Assembly (NCBI RefSeq): GCF_016741875.1
Contig: NZ_JAERRF010000032.1
Location: 1-64,000 of the forward strand
Origin: Streptomyces coffeae
Lineage (GTDB): Bacteria > Actinomycetota > Actinomycetes > Streptomycetales > Streptomycetaceae
Direction of reading: 5' to 3'
Length of the DNA: 64,000 nucleotides
Shown: positions 17,521 to 26,854 of the stretch, piece by piece
Layout: each line of letters begins with the position of its first letter
Position numbering within the stretch: position 1 is the stretch's first letter
Position numbers and translations under genes: made by a program
Notes under the pieces: generated by a model
Databases searched by the model: none
The model's input: the letters and a program-made list of their open reading frames with translations, nothing else
Told to the model about the DNA's origin: nothing

Positions 17521-17964
17521 TCACTCCTCGAGAAGCGCTCCGGCCAGATGCGTGGCCAAAGTCTCGGCCATGGGTCGCACACCCATCGAACGTGGGAGAA
17601 CGTGGTCGTCGTAGTCGCCGTCCTCGATAGACTCCGCGTTGTTGAACAGGACAGGCACGTCGGGGTCAAGCATGGTGACAAACCAAGACATGAACTCGGC
17701 CGCGTCCAAAGCTGTGTAACCGTAAAGACTTAGCCCGTGGCGAGGATTGTAAGCCCCATGTCGTTCGGCCCCGTTGCTGAAGGTCATGGCGAACTCAACT
17801 TCCGTGCCAGTGCTGACTTCGCTCGCAGTCAAGTTGGTTGTGCAGTTGGGCCACCGGTCCTCGGATTCCTGGGCGAAGCGTTCAGGCGTAACCTGCCACT
17901 GCTCACCTTCAACTGGGGCGAAATAGTAGTTCGTGATGACGAGTGCGGCTTCATCGGGAGTCAT
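17521..17964 (-). CDS. Putative immunity protein for the adjacent nuclease toxin
   Basis: 147 residues, acidic, cytosolic, with no signal or membrane segment (MTPDEAALVITNYYFAPVEG start). It begins 23 bases after the end of the toxin gene on the same strand. A small acidic gene directly after a polymorphic toxin is the standard place of its immunity gene. I do not recognise a specific Imm family, so the role rests on context. Confidence 0.55.
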   Translation of the reverse strand: MTPDEAALVITNYYFAPVEGEQWQVTPERFAQESEDRWPNCTTNLTASEVSTGTEVEFAMTFSNGAERHGAYNPRHGLSLYGYTALDAAEFMSWFVTMLDPDVPVLFNNAESIEDGDYDDHVLPRSMGVRPMAETLATHLAGALLEE

Positions 17965-17987
17965 TGATCGCTCTCTCTTCAGTCGTT

Positions 17988-19590
17988 CTAACCGGGGTGG
18001 TACCGGACGCTACCTGGCACTCCCTGTTTTCCCATCAGGTATTGCCAATACGCCATGGTGTCCGGGCCGTTCGTGATGACTTCGAGGCCTTTGACCTTGC
18101 TTCCATCAGCATTTATCGCGCGACCGTAGTCCCTGATCTCACGGTTATCGCCCCCATGGTTGCTAATTTCCCATGGCTTCTTAACGTTGTCGGGAAGTTG
18201 GAGCTTTTCCAGTGTGCGCGGCGATTCGCACGAGTTCGGGTTTTTGACGTACTTGGCGTCGAGGGCGTACCCGTCTTCCGGCCGCAATCCATCCGCTTGC
18301 TGGACCTTCTTCTTTCCTCCGTTGGGTGGCAAGGGCAGATCGTACTCAGGATAGCCCGCGGTATCGGCCTGGTAGCGGTTGGCCGGGTCCTTCTCGGTCC
18401 GATTGTTGGCGAAGTCGTGTCGATGGAGGCCAGACATCCATTTACGGAAGCGGGCCTGCTCCTCTGCGCTCAATCTCTTCGCGCCGGGCTCCGGCGGGAG
18501 CGGACCCTTGGGGTTCACGCCGGGGCGCGGCGGTTTTGGCTTCAGATGGTCAGGTCGCTCGTAGAAGGCTAGTAAGACGCTACTCGGACCTGGAATCCCC
18601 CGGCGCCTTCGCCGCCACCGGGATCGAAGGCATCGGCACGCGTAGGGGAGGCGCCGGGAAGATGGGCGGGAGGCCCGGGTCCCAGGGAGCTGAAGGTTCT
18701 GGCAACTTCGCCCTACGCCCCGAGCCGTCGAGTATGCCGGGGATGCGCCCCAACCCGTTGATCTTCGTGTCGCCGCAGACTGCCTCGTTGAGACCGTGGT
18801 CGTTGTCGTTGTTCCGCACGCCATCGCCGAGGGACATGCCCCCCGCCATCCAATCGGCATTGGCATCCTCCACATGCCCCGCATAGGCGTCGCAGGAATC
18901 CGCTATCTCATGGCATGCCGTCGCGAGGTTCGCCAATAGCGCCTCGTCCTGGGTGGTTTCGGCGGGGCGGTCACCCCTGCCTATGAAAATGTCGAAGTAG
19001 GAGAGAAAACCCGTGACGGCTTGCCCAGCCCAGTCCCTGACCAGTATCTGCTGGCCAGTCTGTGCACTGATCCGCGTGTCGTCCAGCAGCTCCCCCGCCT
19101 TACGCCAAGCCTTCCCCGCCTCCTTAGCCTTGCCAGAGTTTCCGCGCGGCCCCGACGTGTTGAAGTCGTCCCACCAGCTCTCTTTAGCAACGACTTCTGG
19201 GAGGTCATCCTCGCTGCCGGTCGGATCGCACCGGCTGTTCGAAGCCGGACTTCTGAGCATGTCAATGGCTTCGTCTGGCGAGAACTTGTCCAGCATCGAT
19301 GCTGCGACCTTGCTATCTGTCCGAAGGAAGTCGAAGGCCATCTGCATTACATTGGCGGACAGGTTGCCCATGCTGTACGTGGAGAAGGCCATCTGAAACA
19401 CGGCTTCACGGGCGGCGCTCTGGTACAACTTCGCGAAGTTTCGTCCACCTTCGTCATCGCCGGCCATGCCTTCGGAAGTTTCCAACGCCACTACCAAGGC
19501 GTTGAGGACCTCGACAAGAAAGTTCTTGTGCTTACTGAAACCGCCGGAAATGCCCACTAACTGATCTGATTTGACGTGCACGTCTGCCAC
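17988..19590 (-). pseudogene. Polymorphic toxin with restriction-endonuclease-fold C-terminus, frameshifted
   Basis: The N-terminal part (GTG at 19590, GGGGGAGGAGC upstream) reads VADVHVKSDQLVGISGGFSK and is a helical secretion-type region of about 200 residues followed by a Pro-rich linker. The C-terminal part, in another frame after about 18,590, has RYQADTAGYPEYDLPLP, then ADGLRPEDGYALDAKYV, with a D...DAK arrangement typical of REase-fold toxin domains, and ends GSVRYHPG. Together about 530 residues, the usual size for a type VII-like exported toxin. The frame break inactivates it as written. An open frame continues upstream of 19590, so a longer N-terminus is possible. Confidence 0.7.
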
Positions 19591-19644
19591 TTGCTGCTCC
19601 TCCCCCAGAGCCCAACCCAAACCCGAACAGCCTATCGACAGCAA

Positions 19645-19959
19645 CTCTTCGACTACCAGTGCGACTTGTCGTGCCGACAGGTCCGTATCGACGCCGACGG
19701 TTGATTGCGGCTCACACCTGACCTTCGACCAACTCGTCGACTGCGCATCCTCGACCTTGGAGCCAGAGCGGGAAGCGTCGGGAGGTGACCAGCCGGACCG
19801 CGCAAACAGTGAAGCCCCCGCCCGCAGGCGGGAGCCTCGTCGTCTTACGCCGCGGGAGAGCCGCTCCCGGCACAGGTGCCCTGCGATTGATCACCGTTCG
19901 GCTGGTGCATCGGAGTCGGCTCACCAGCCTGCGCACTGGTAGAACATCCGCACACAGGA
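19645..19959. other. Intergenic stretch with a hairpin at 19812-19835
   Basis: Contains GCCCCCGCC-CGCA-GGCGGGAGC, a stem with one wobble that could end transcription on either strand. No other feature seen. Confidence 0.45.
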
Positions 19960-20223
19960 CAGTTGGCCTCGAGTAACGCCGGGTCTAACCTCACCGGACG
20001 GACCACGGTCGAAAGCACGCACCAGCCGCACCGTGGAACGCAGTAGCGACCGGATGCCTGCCGTGCCCAGCACCGCCCGCCGCACCGCACGGTCCTCTGC
20101 CGTCATCGCCCGCAGCGCAGGGTTCACGTGCGGGTCACGGAAATGCTGGCGAAGATCCAGCACCAGGTGTGCCTCGGGAGCGGGGGAATGGCCGTAGCCG
20201 AACGAGACGATCTCGACCCTCAT
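19960..20223 (-). pseudogene. RapZ C-terminal-domain-like protein, truncated
   Basis: Starts MRVEIVSFGYGHSPAPEAHL and VLDLRQHFRDPHVNPALR, with GTAGIRSLLRSTVRL following. The opening strand with FGYGH, then VLDLR-F-DPH--P-LR, is the conserved core of the RapZ (YvcJ/RNase adaptor) C-terminal domain. The expected GC-GG-HRS motif at the end is missing and the reading frame is lost near 19,990. The start overlaps the stop of the previous gene (ATGA). Stand-alone copies of this domain occur in actinobacterial mobile elements. Confidence 0.5.
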
Positions 20224-20590
20224 GCGCGGGCCCCATGCAGCTTGGCGACCTCGCGGCGGATCCGCTCCGCATGCGCCACCAGCTGGTCGGCGAACGCGGC
20301 GCCGCAGAGGCCGGCAGGCTCGCCACCTCCCCGTCGTCCGTCCCCTCCAAAGACAGATACGCCGCACGCCCCGCCTCGTCCGAAGCGAAAGGCCACTGGA
20401 CCAGGCGTGCGATCAGCACGCGCTCCGCGGCCCCGCTCACCGGAACCGGCAGCGAGATCGGCGCACCTTCGTGCGAGAAGTCGTCCAAGCTGATCACGTT
20501 CTCGGCAGCATGGTCGACGACGCACCACGCAGGGCACTCGACCGCGACCCGCTGACCCCGATACAGGGCCGCAACCAGGCGATTGGACGG
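20220..20590 (-). pseudogene. DUF6907-like protein, frameshifted and without a start
   Basis: Reading leftward: VECPAWCVVDHAAENVISLD then DFSHEGAPISLPVPVSG and YLSLEGTDDGE; the CPAWC--DH... HEG pattern is typical of the DUF6907 proteins found in many Streptomyces genomes and phages. After GEVA the frame shifts (about 20,320) into AAFADQLVAHAERIRREVAK. No ATG or GTG precedes the conserved cysteines in frame. Coupled to the RapZ-like gene. Confidence 0.55.
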
Positions 20591-20696
20591 GGGAGAGGTG
20601 ACCGTGGGGGCCGGGCAAACCGGCGCCGTGAGGCCGCCCGCTTGGCCGCCGAGGCGAAGCGCGCCGAACGGCGCCTGCGCCCGAGGTCGGCGAGGC

Positions 20697-21314
20697 CTAA
20701 CGGCCGGCTCTGGTGGGTGCCGCCGCGCGCGGCCTCGGGGCCAGTGCCGCGCGCAGCGCCGGGGTGAGGCTGTGACGGATCTCGGACGGGGTGAGGGCGG
20801 CGGGGGTGGGGAGGGGGTTGAGGTAGCGGGTGTAGATGAGGCCGCCGAGGATGGTCACCACGGCCGTGGCGCGGGCGGTCGCGTCCCGGCCGCCGAGAAA
20901 TTCAACAAGCCGGGCCAGCAGCTCGCGTTCCAGGTATTCGCGGATCACCTCGGCGGCCTCGTTGCTCTGGGTGGTGAGCTGCTGGAAGCCGGCGTCCTCC
21001 CACAGGTCGGTCACCGCGTCGATCAGGCGGTCGGGGAGGGTGGCCGGGTCGCCGCCGAGGACGTCGTCCACCGCCAGCGCATTGGCGCACTGGAACTGCA
21101 TCACGTCTCCGAACAGGCCCTTCTTCGAGCCGAAGTGGTACGCGATCAGCGCCGGGTCGACCCCGGCGGCCCCGGCCACCGCGCGCAGGGTGGTGCTCCG
21201 GTAGCCGTGCTCCAGGAACAGCGAACGGGCCGCCGAGACGATCGACTCGCGGGTCGGCGGGTTGCCGCGGGGGCGGCCTCGGCTGCGGGCGGGGGCAGGG
21301 GCGGCGTTATTCAT
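20697..21314 (-). CDS. TetR family transcriptional regulator
   Basis: 205 residues. N-terminal helix-turn-helix SIVSAARSLFLEHGYRSTTL, RAVAGAAGVDPALIAYHFGS then KKGLF. The C-terminal domain is helical, as in regulators that sense a small ligand. It is divergent from the NAD(P)-binding oxidoreductase at 21391 with 76 bases between, and most likely represses that unit. Confidence 0.9.
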   Translation of the reverse strand: MNNAAPAPARSRGRPRGNPPTRESIVSAARSLFLEHGYRSTTLRAVAGAAGVDPALIAYHFGSKKGLFGDVMQFQCANALAVDDVLGGDPATLPDRLIDAVTDLWEDAGFQQLTTQSNEAAEVIREYLERELLARLVEFLGGRDATARATAVVTILGGLIYTRYLNPLPTPAALTPSEIRHSLTPALRAALAPRPRAAAPTRAGR

Positions 21315-21390
21315 CAGCGTTGAGCCTGCGTTTGGCGAGCAGCACAGTCAAGGGCGTTCCGGGAACCACACGAAGGGATGACCCGACACC

Positions 21391-22083
21391 ATGCGTATCG
21401 CAGTCTTCGGCGCCAACGGACCGACCGGCCGCCGCCTCACCGACCAGGCCCTGGCCGCCGGCCACGAGGTCGTCGCCGTGACCCGCAGACCCGGCTCCCT
21501 GCCCGCGCGGCCCGGCCTTGCCGTGGCCGACGCCGACGCCACCGACCCGGCGGCTGTCGACGCCGCGATCGGCGGGACGGACGCCGTCCTCTCCGCGCTG
21601 GGCGCGCGCTTCAGCAAGGAGACCATCACCACGTACTCGGCGAGCGCCACCGTCATCACCGGGGCCATGGCCCGCCACGGCATCAAGCGGCTGCTCGTCG
21701 TCAGCTCCAGCATCGCCGACCCGAACTGGCGCCCTACCGGCGCGCACTTCTTCAACCATGTGCTCGACCCGCTGGTGAACCGACGTCTCGGCCGCACCCT
21801 CCACGAGGACATGCGCCGCATGGAGGCCGTGGTCCGTCAGACGGGCCTCGACTGGACCTTCGTCCGGCCCTCGGGCCTCTTCGAGCACCCCGTCGTCACG
21901 GACTACCACACCGCCGAGACCAGTGCCGACGGCGTCTTCACCGCCCGTGCCGACCTCGCCGCGAGCATGCTGCGCGAACTGGCGGAGCGGCGGTATGTCC
22001 GTACGGCCATGGGCGTCATCACCACGGCCGTGAAGCCGAACATCGCCAAGCTGATCTGGGACGAGGGCGTGAAGAAGAAGTGA
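21391..22083 (+). CDS. NAD(P)H-binding oxidoreductase (atypical SDR)
   Basis: 230 residues. The dinucleotide-binding loop GANGPTGR at residues 7-14 and the strand-turns VVSSSIADPNW and WTFVRPSGLF fit the NAD(P)-binding atypical short-chain dehydrogenases (NmrA/YwnB-like). Function may be reductase or redox sensor. Its stop overlaps the next start (GTGA), which makes the F420/FMN-type enzyme its translational partner under the TetR regulator. Confidence 0.88.
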   Translation: MRIAVFGANGPTGRRLTDQALAAGHEVVAVTRRPGSLPARPGLAVADADATDPAAVDAAIGGTDAVLSALGARFSKETITTYSASATVITGAMARHGIKRLLVVSSSIADPNWRPTGAHFFNHVLDPLVNRRLGRTLHEDMRRMEAVVRQTGLDWTFVRPSGLFEHPVVTDYHTAETSADGVFTARADLAASMLRELAERRYVRTAMGVITTAVKPNIAKLIWDEGVKKK

Positions 22084-22484
22084 GCCGCCCGGCCTTCCAG
22101 CTCCCGGCCGTCGCACGAGCATTCCTCACCCTTGCGCACACGGCCACCCTCACCACCCTCCGCCCCGACGGCACCCCACACGTCACGCCCGTCCGCTTCA
22201 CCTTCGACGCGGCCACCGGCCTGGTCCGGGTGACCACCCGGGCGGGGGCCCGCAAGGCCCGGAACGTGGAGACAGGCGGCCCGGCGGCCCGTGTCGCGCT
22301 CTGTCAGGCGGACGGCTTCCGCTGGATCACACTCGAAGGCCGGGCCGCCGTCACCGATGCCCCCGCGCGCCTGGCCGAGGCGGTCCGCCGCTACACCGTC
22401 CGCTACCGCGCGGACCCGCCCACCCCGCTGGACCTGGTCGTCGTCGAGATCGCCGTCGACCGCGTCCTGAGCCTCAACCTCTGA
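22080..22484 (+). CDS. PNPOx-like / F420-dependent split-barrel enzyme
   Basis: 134 residues from GTG. The pattern FLTLAHTATLTTLRPDGTPH then VTPVRFTFD, with VRVTTRAGARKARNVE and WITLEGRAAV, is the split beta-barrel of pyridoxamine-phosphate-oxidase-like and F420H2-dependent proteins. In actinobacteria such proteins reduce substrates with F420H2 or FMN. Coupled to the oxidoreductase. Confidence 0.85.
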   Translation: MSRPAFQLPAVARAFLTLAHTATLTTLRPDGTPHVTPVRFTFDAATGLVRVTTRAGARKARNVETGGPAARVALCQADGFRWITLEGRAAVTDAPARLAEAVRRYTVRYRADPPTPLDLVVVEIAVDRVLSLNL

Positions 22485-22516
22485 ATCCCCCGTATCGAAA
22501 GCGAGGTGACACCGCC

Positions 22517-23074
22517 ATGCCCACCCTCCCCGTCCTCGATTCCGCCCTCTACTACCGCGAGTCCGGCGACCCCGACGGGCTGCCCTTCGTCTTCCTCCAC
22601 GGCAACCCCACCTCTTCCCACCTGTGGCGGAACGTCCTGCCGGGGGTGGCCGCGCCCGGCCGCCGCCTTCTGGCCCCCAACCTCATCGGCATGGGCGACT
22701 CCGGCAAGCCCGACCTCGCCTACTCCTTCGACGACCACGCCCGCTACCTCGACGCGTGGTTCGACGCCCTCGGCCTTACCGAGGCCGTCCTCGTCGGCCA
22801 CGACTGGGGCGGCGCGCTCGCCTTCGACCGCGCCGCCCGCCCGCCTCCCGGGCACCGTCCGCGGCCTCGCCTTCACCGAGACCATCATCAAGCCGCTGGT
22901 CGGCGACGAATTCCCTGCAGCCGGGCGGAAGTTGTTCACCCTCCTACGCACCCCCGGGGTGGGCGAGGAGATGATCCTGGAGAAGTCGCTGTTCATCGAG
23001 GGGCTCCCGGACACACTCGCCACCCCGCTCGACCCTGCCGACCTGGAGGTCTACCGCCACCCCTTCCCGACCCA
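22517..23074 (+). pseudogene. Haloalkane dehalogenase-like alpha/beta hydrolase, broken
   Basis: Begins FVFLHGNPTSSHLWRNVLPG, GMGDSGKPD and VLVGHDWGGALAFDRAAR; the HGNP oxyanion loop and the HDWGG nucleophile elbow (Asp) are those of haloalkane dehalogenases. A frameshift near 22,845 moves the frame to GLAFTETIIKPLV. The sequence is then cut at about 23,075 by integrase sequence, ahead of the catalytic histidine. It follows the F420-type gene by 32 bases and once was probably the third gene of that operon. Confidence 0.75.
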
Positions 23075-23078
23075 GCCC

Positions 23079-23337
23079 TCCCAGTGGCGCGCCATCAAGG
23101 CCACCGCCAAGCAGGCGGGCCTCCCGCAGAAGAAGCTCGGCCCGCACTCCCTCAAGCACGGTACGATCACCCACGCGTACGACCGGCCCGGCGCCCGCCC
23201 GGAGAAAACCCAGCACTGGGCCGATCACAAGGACCCGCGGAGCGACGCAGTGGTACAACCAGTGCCGCGGCGCGCTCGAGGGAAGCCCGGCGTACGACGC
23301 GGCTGCGTCCATGGCCGAGGAGCTGGAGGCCCCGTAG
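23079..23337 (+). pseudogene. Tyrosine integrase, C-terminal catalytic fragment
   Basis: Reads WRAIKATAKQAGLPQKKLGP then HSLKHGTITHAYD, WADHKDPR and, after a frame change near 23,235, TQWYNQCRGALEGSPAYDAA. HSLKH matches the HxLRH box, ADH the second histidine and WY the nucleophilic tyrosine of phage-type integrases, and the tail RG-L--S-AY resembles known actinobacterial phage integrases. The N-terminal 80 percent is missing. This could be the relic of the integrase belonging to the element with the tRNA-Pro att site, but that is inference. Confidence 0.65.
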
Positions 23338-23339
23338 CG

Positions 23340-23680
23340 ATGCTGTTCGACCCCGAGCGTCCCGCCCCACCAGACGGGATGAAGCACCGCACCGCCCACG
23401 GTTACATCATCGCCGGACCTGACGACCGCGGATGCTGCGTGATCCACGAAATGTGGGTCGCCCCTGGGAAGCGCGGCACCGGCGAAGGGCGCGCTCTGGT
23501 GGAGTCCGTCCGTACGTGGGCGCGTACTTAGGGACTGTGGCCGCTCGTGGTCCACTGCTCGCCCGGCAATGAAAGTGGCCGGGCCTTTTCTACGAGGCCC
23601 TTGGCATGCGGGCTGTCGCCATCGTCTACCAGGACGACCTGGACGGTCGTCCCGCCCGCAGCCCTTCCCGATCACGGTAG
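23340..23680 (+). pseudogene. GNAT N-acetyltransferase, broken by a stop and a frameshift
   Basis: ATG three bases past the integrase stop; VIHEMWVAPGKRGTGEGRAL is the acetyl-CoA-binding motif A. A TAG interrupts after VRTWART, the same frame then reads VVHCSPGNESGRAF, and a further shift gives FYEALGMRAVAIVYQ, the usual C-terminal FYE-LGF strand. A dead gene. Confidence 0.6.
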
Positions 23681-23706
23681 CGCGAACGGTCTGCCGTGCG
23701 GCCTAC

Positions 23707-23940
23707 TCAGCCCTTGTCTGCCCAGTAGTCGGCCAGCATCTCGCCAGGCCAGGCGGGCTCGTGGATTCGGCCGCGCGGGCCCATCTTTTGAAAGTACGGA
23801 GACAGGTCGTAGATCTTCGTGCCGACCACGGCGTCCAGGTCGGTCACGTGCAATCTGAGCCCGTCGACCTTGAGCAGCCGCCGGAAGCTCTGCGCGAGCT
23901 GGTTGGGGCGCCGGTGGTTGCGATGGGCGAACGTGCCCGT
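23707..23940 (-). pseudogene. TrmO (TsaA-domain tRNA methyltransferase)-like C-terminal fragment
   Basis: Reading leftward: TFAHRNHRRPNQLAQSF, RLLKVDGLRLHVTDLDAVVG, KIYDLSPYF, ending PAWPGEMLADYWADKG. The RPN motif, L-V-G--L-V--LDA-DGT and D-KPY strand are those of the TsaA/TrmO family that methylates N6-threonylcarbamoyladenosine in tRNA. The N-terminal half and start are missing. Confidence 0.6.
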
Positions 23941-23954
23941 TGCCGGCCACTGCG

Positions 23955-24040
23955 GGTTTCCGCGCGGGCGCGCCCACCGGAAACGGCCGGGGCCTGATCG
24001 GCCTGCGCGAGCGCCTCGCCGTCTACGACGGAACCCTGAA
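23955..24040 (+). pseudogene. Histidine kinase G-box fragment
   Basis: Encodes GNGRGLIGLRERLAVYDGTL, the G2 box and following helix and strand of the ATPase domain of NarL-type sensor kinases (GxGLxGLRERV--LGG-L). Nothing else of the kinase remains. Confidence 0.55.
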
Positions 24041-24059
24041 CACCAGGCGACGCCTGATC

Positions 24060-24454
24060 CCCCGGCCGTACATCCGGGAGCCGATCACCTCGCCGGAGAA
24101 CAGCGCGGCCTTTGTCCACTCGGACGGATCACCAGCGGGGACGACGTCCACGTGTCCGTTGAAGACGAGCGACTTTCCCGTTCCCCTGCCACTGATGCGT
24201 CCGACTGCGTTGCAGCGACCCTCTTCGACCGCGAAGACGTCCACCGAGGCGCCGGCGCGGGAGTAGAGGTCGGCGAGCATCGCGGTGGCTTCGCTCTCCC
24301 GGCCGACGTGGTCCTTGTACTCGACGCCGGGATATTTCGGGTTCACGGACGGGATCCGGACCAGTTCTTGCAGGCTCGCCGTCATCGACTCTCGCAGACC
24401 GTCGAGGACGGCGAGCAGGCAGTTCAGCTGGGAGTCCTTCTCTACGGAGCTCAT
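24060..24454 (-). pseudogene. M20-family metallopeptidase, N-terminal fragment
   Basis: Begins MSSVEKDSQLNCLLAVLDGL, with ELVRIPSVNPKYPG and LVFNGHVDVVPAGD, whose His and Asp are metal ligands, and VIGSRMYGRG. It stops just before the next ligand (the D of GRGTSDMKGG). The gene is divergent from the RpiR regulator at 24638, a usual pairing for an amino-acid or dipeptide utilisation locus. Confidence 0.75.
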
Positions 24455-24592
24455 AACGCTTCCATGGCGCGCTGGGAGGTGGAATGCCCGCGGCGGCCTC
24501 CCGATCGCCAGGTCACAGCCGCCACCCGGGATGAAACAGGACGTATGATTATGGCGTCAATGGCTGATGCGGAATGTTCGTTACGTCCACGC

Positions 24593-24629
24593 GGACTGGC
24601 CTGGGAGATAGGGACTGGCCTGGGAGATA
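24593..24629 (+). repeat. Tandem duplication of an 18-base unit ahead of the RpiR gene
   Basis: GGACTGGCCTGGGAGATA occurs at 24593-24610 and again at 24612-24629. It duplicates the GGGAG that serves as ribosome binding site, and may instead be an operator. Confidence 0.7.
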
Positions 24630-24637
24630 CTGTGGCG

Positions 24638-25528
24638 ATGCCGATGGAAACGACTGTTGCCGACCGCCTCCGGGCAGTGTTGCCCGACCTCCCGGCGGCC
24701 GAACGCCGCGTGGCCCGCGTGCTGCTCAACAATTATCCGGTCGCCGGTCTCGAGACGGTTGCGCGCGTGGCCAAGAAGTCAGGCACCAGTGGCCCGACCG
24801 TCCTGCGCTTGGCCACGCGTCTCGGCATGAGCGGCTACTCCGAGCTGCAACAAGCATTGCGCGACGAGCTGGAGGTACGAGAACGCTCGCCGCTGATGGC
24901 CTACGGGGCGCAGCGTCCGCACGACGAGGACATCCAGGCGACCGCGGCGGCCCTGCTCGGCCAAGCGGTGACGGCCTCGGTGACCGCGGTCGAGCGGGCC
25001 GATTTCGATCACGCCGTCAAGCTGCTGGTGGCTCCTAAAGCGCGCCTCTTCGTCACAGGAGGACGCTTCAGCGGTGTTGCCGCCGAGTACCTCGTCGCCC
25101 ACCTTCAGCAGTTGCGTCCAGGGGTCAGCGTCGTGCGCTCGCCCGATTTCGTTCCCACGCTGCTCGACCTGGGCCGCCGGGACGTGGTCGTCGCCTTCGA
25201 CCTCCGTCGCTACCAGGCCGACGTCGTCGGCTTCGGCCGGTCTGCAGCCGACCGCGGGGCGAAGGTCATCCTGATCACCGATCCCTGGATGTCGCCGCTG
25301 TCCAGGCAGGCAGAGGTAGTCCTGTCCGCCGAGGTGTCCGCTCCCAGCCCCTTTGACTCGCTGGTGCCGTGCATGGCCCTGGTCGAGACACTGGTCGCCG
25401 GGATCGTCGACGTCCTGGGCGACGAGCCGCGTCGGCGCATTGCCGCCTACGACGAGTCCTGGGCTCGGCAGTTCGGAACAATCGCGTCTCACGAGGCACA
25501 GGAAGCGCCGGAGCAGCAGGAGGCGTAG
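24638..25528 (+). CDS. MurR/RpiR family transcriptional regulator
   Basis: 296 residues from ATG 24638 (GTG 24632 is also possible). N-terminal HTH_6 domain (LPDLPAAERRVARVLLNNYP, SGTSGPTVLRLATRLGMSGY) and a C-terminal SIS phosphosugar-binding-like domain (residues about 120-260, ARLFVTGGRFSGVAAEYL, VVVAFDLRRYQADVVGF). It lies between a divergent M20 peptidase and a convergent amino-acid permease, both broken, so its natural targets may be gone. Confidence 0.88.
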   Translation: MPMETTVADRLRAVLPDLPAAERRVARVLLNNYPVAGLETVARVAKKSGTSGPTVLRLATRLGMSGYSELQQALRDELEVRERSPLMAYGAQRPHDEDIQATAAALLGQAVTASVTAVERADFDHAVKLLVAPKARLFVTGGRFSGVAAEYLVAHLQQLRPGVSVVRSPDFVPTLLDLGRRDVVVAFDLRRYQADVVGFGRSAADRGAKVILITDPWMSPLSRQAEVVLSAEVSAPSPFDSLVPCMALVETLVAGIVDVLGDEPRRRIAAYDESWARQFGTIASHEAQEAPEQQEA

Positions 25529-25581
25529 GCCGGTTGGTCCGGTTCATACGGAGTCGCCGTTGTCCTGCACCTGGTGCCGGC

Positions 25582-26854
25582 CTATGTGTGCCGCAAACCC
25601 CGGAATGCCACCGTGCAGATGAGGCCGAGCATGAGCCACGCGGCGACGGCGTACGGGAAGACGTTGTACGGGGAATCGGGCACAGGGTAGACGTTGGTGA
25701 ACAGCGTGTAGCCGATGAGGCACATACCAGCCACCGGGAGGAGCACTTCCGCCGTCCGGGCGCGCCGGGGCCTGGAGAAGAACAGGTACTTCATTGCCCC
25801 TACGAGGCAGATTCCGTAGGCGAGCAGCAGGATCAACGATCCGATGGTGGCGCTCCAGAAGAAGACATCGGTGGCACTGCCCGTAGCGAACAGCCTCGTC
25901 ATGACGATCGCGAGCGCGAGACAACCAAGATCGCGGAGAGCGCCCGCCGCGGCACACCGCCTCGGTCGCTGATCTCGCCGAGGCGTTGACTGAAGAGTCC
26001 GTCCCTGCCCATGGCAAACAACAGCCGTGAGGCGCCGACGGAGCAGGCGATGCCGGATCCGAACGCGCTGATCGCGCCCCGAGGATGACCACATCGCCCA
26101 GCCAGGTGCCGATGTAGCTATCGGCGAGATCGCCGACTAGTGACGAAGATCCGGTGAACTGGGCGATTCCGTGGGCTCCGATTCCGAACCCGAGCGTCTC
26201 AGCGGTGTCACGAAGACGAAGAAGACTCCAGCGATGACGACGCTCCCCCAGCAGCGCGAGCGGGATGTTCCGCCGTGGATTACGCGTCTCCTCCCCCAGC
26301 GTGGAAGCCGCTTCGAAGCCGGCGAATGACAGGAAGCCGAACGTGGTCGCGGAGAAGACAGCGGAGGCGCTGACACCGTCTGGGATGGTGAACACCGAGA
26401 GCGTGATGTGCTGGCCCGCCGGCGCATGGCCGGAAGCGATCTCGAACAGGATCGTCGTGCCGACGATGACGATGAGCGCGACGGTGATGAACTCGACCGT
26501 GAGCAGCACACGCGAGGCCGCCTTCGCGGGACGTGAGGACAACCAGGCCACTGCGACGAACGCGACCGCTGTCGGCACAAGCCAGTTGGCATGTGTCCAC
26601 ACTCCGCTCCGGTGGAGGAAGGCTGTGAGGAACAACGAAGGCTCCGGCCACGGTCATGACCGCGAACGCCAGGTTGGAACGGCGGAACCGACCCGCTCCG
26701 CCGACGCCTGAGGGTTGAGATTGGCCGCCGTGCTGGGCGCCAGGAGCGCCACCGACAGGGCGAGGGCACCCCACAGCGACAGGCTGCGGTGCAGGCCAGG
26801 GGCTCGGCGGACGGGAGGATCCGGGCTTGATCGCCTCCCCTTTCTTCTCTCCAT
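25582..26854 (-). pseudogene. APC-family amino acid permease with several frameshifts
   Basis: N-terminal SLWGALALSVALLAPSTAAN is the first helix of APC permeases. Later pieces in other frames give WLVPTAVAFVAVAWLSSRPA, VEFITVALIVIVGTTILFEI, SATTFGFLSFAGFEAASTLG and, in a third frame, VFFWSATIGSLILLLAYGIC and AVAAWLMLGLICTVAFRG. FAGFEAASTLGEET is diagnostic. At least three frame changes (near 26,660, 26,200 and 25,950) mean that the gene is dead. It was probably the transporter partner of the M20 peptidase. Confidence 0.75.

Noticed and set aside
22517..23531. A single 340-residue hydrolase-integrase-acetyltransferase fusion protein
   Set aside because: The joined pieces are incomplete, need frame changes to match their families, and have an internal stop in the correct integrase frame.
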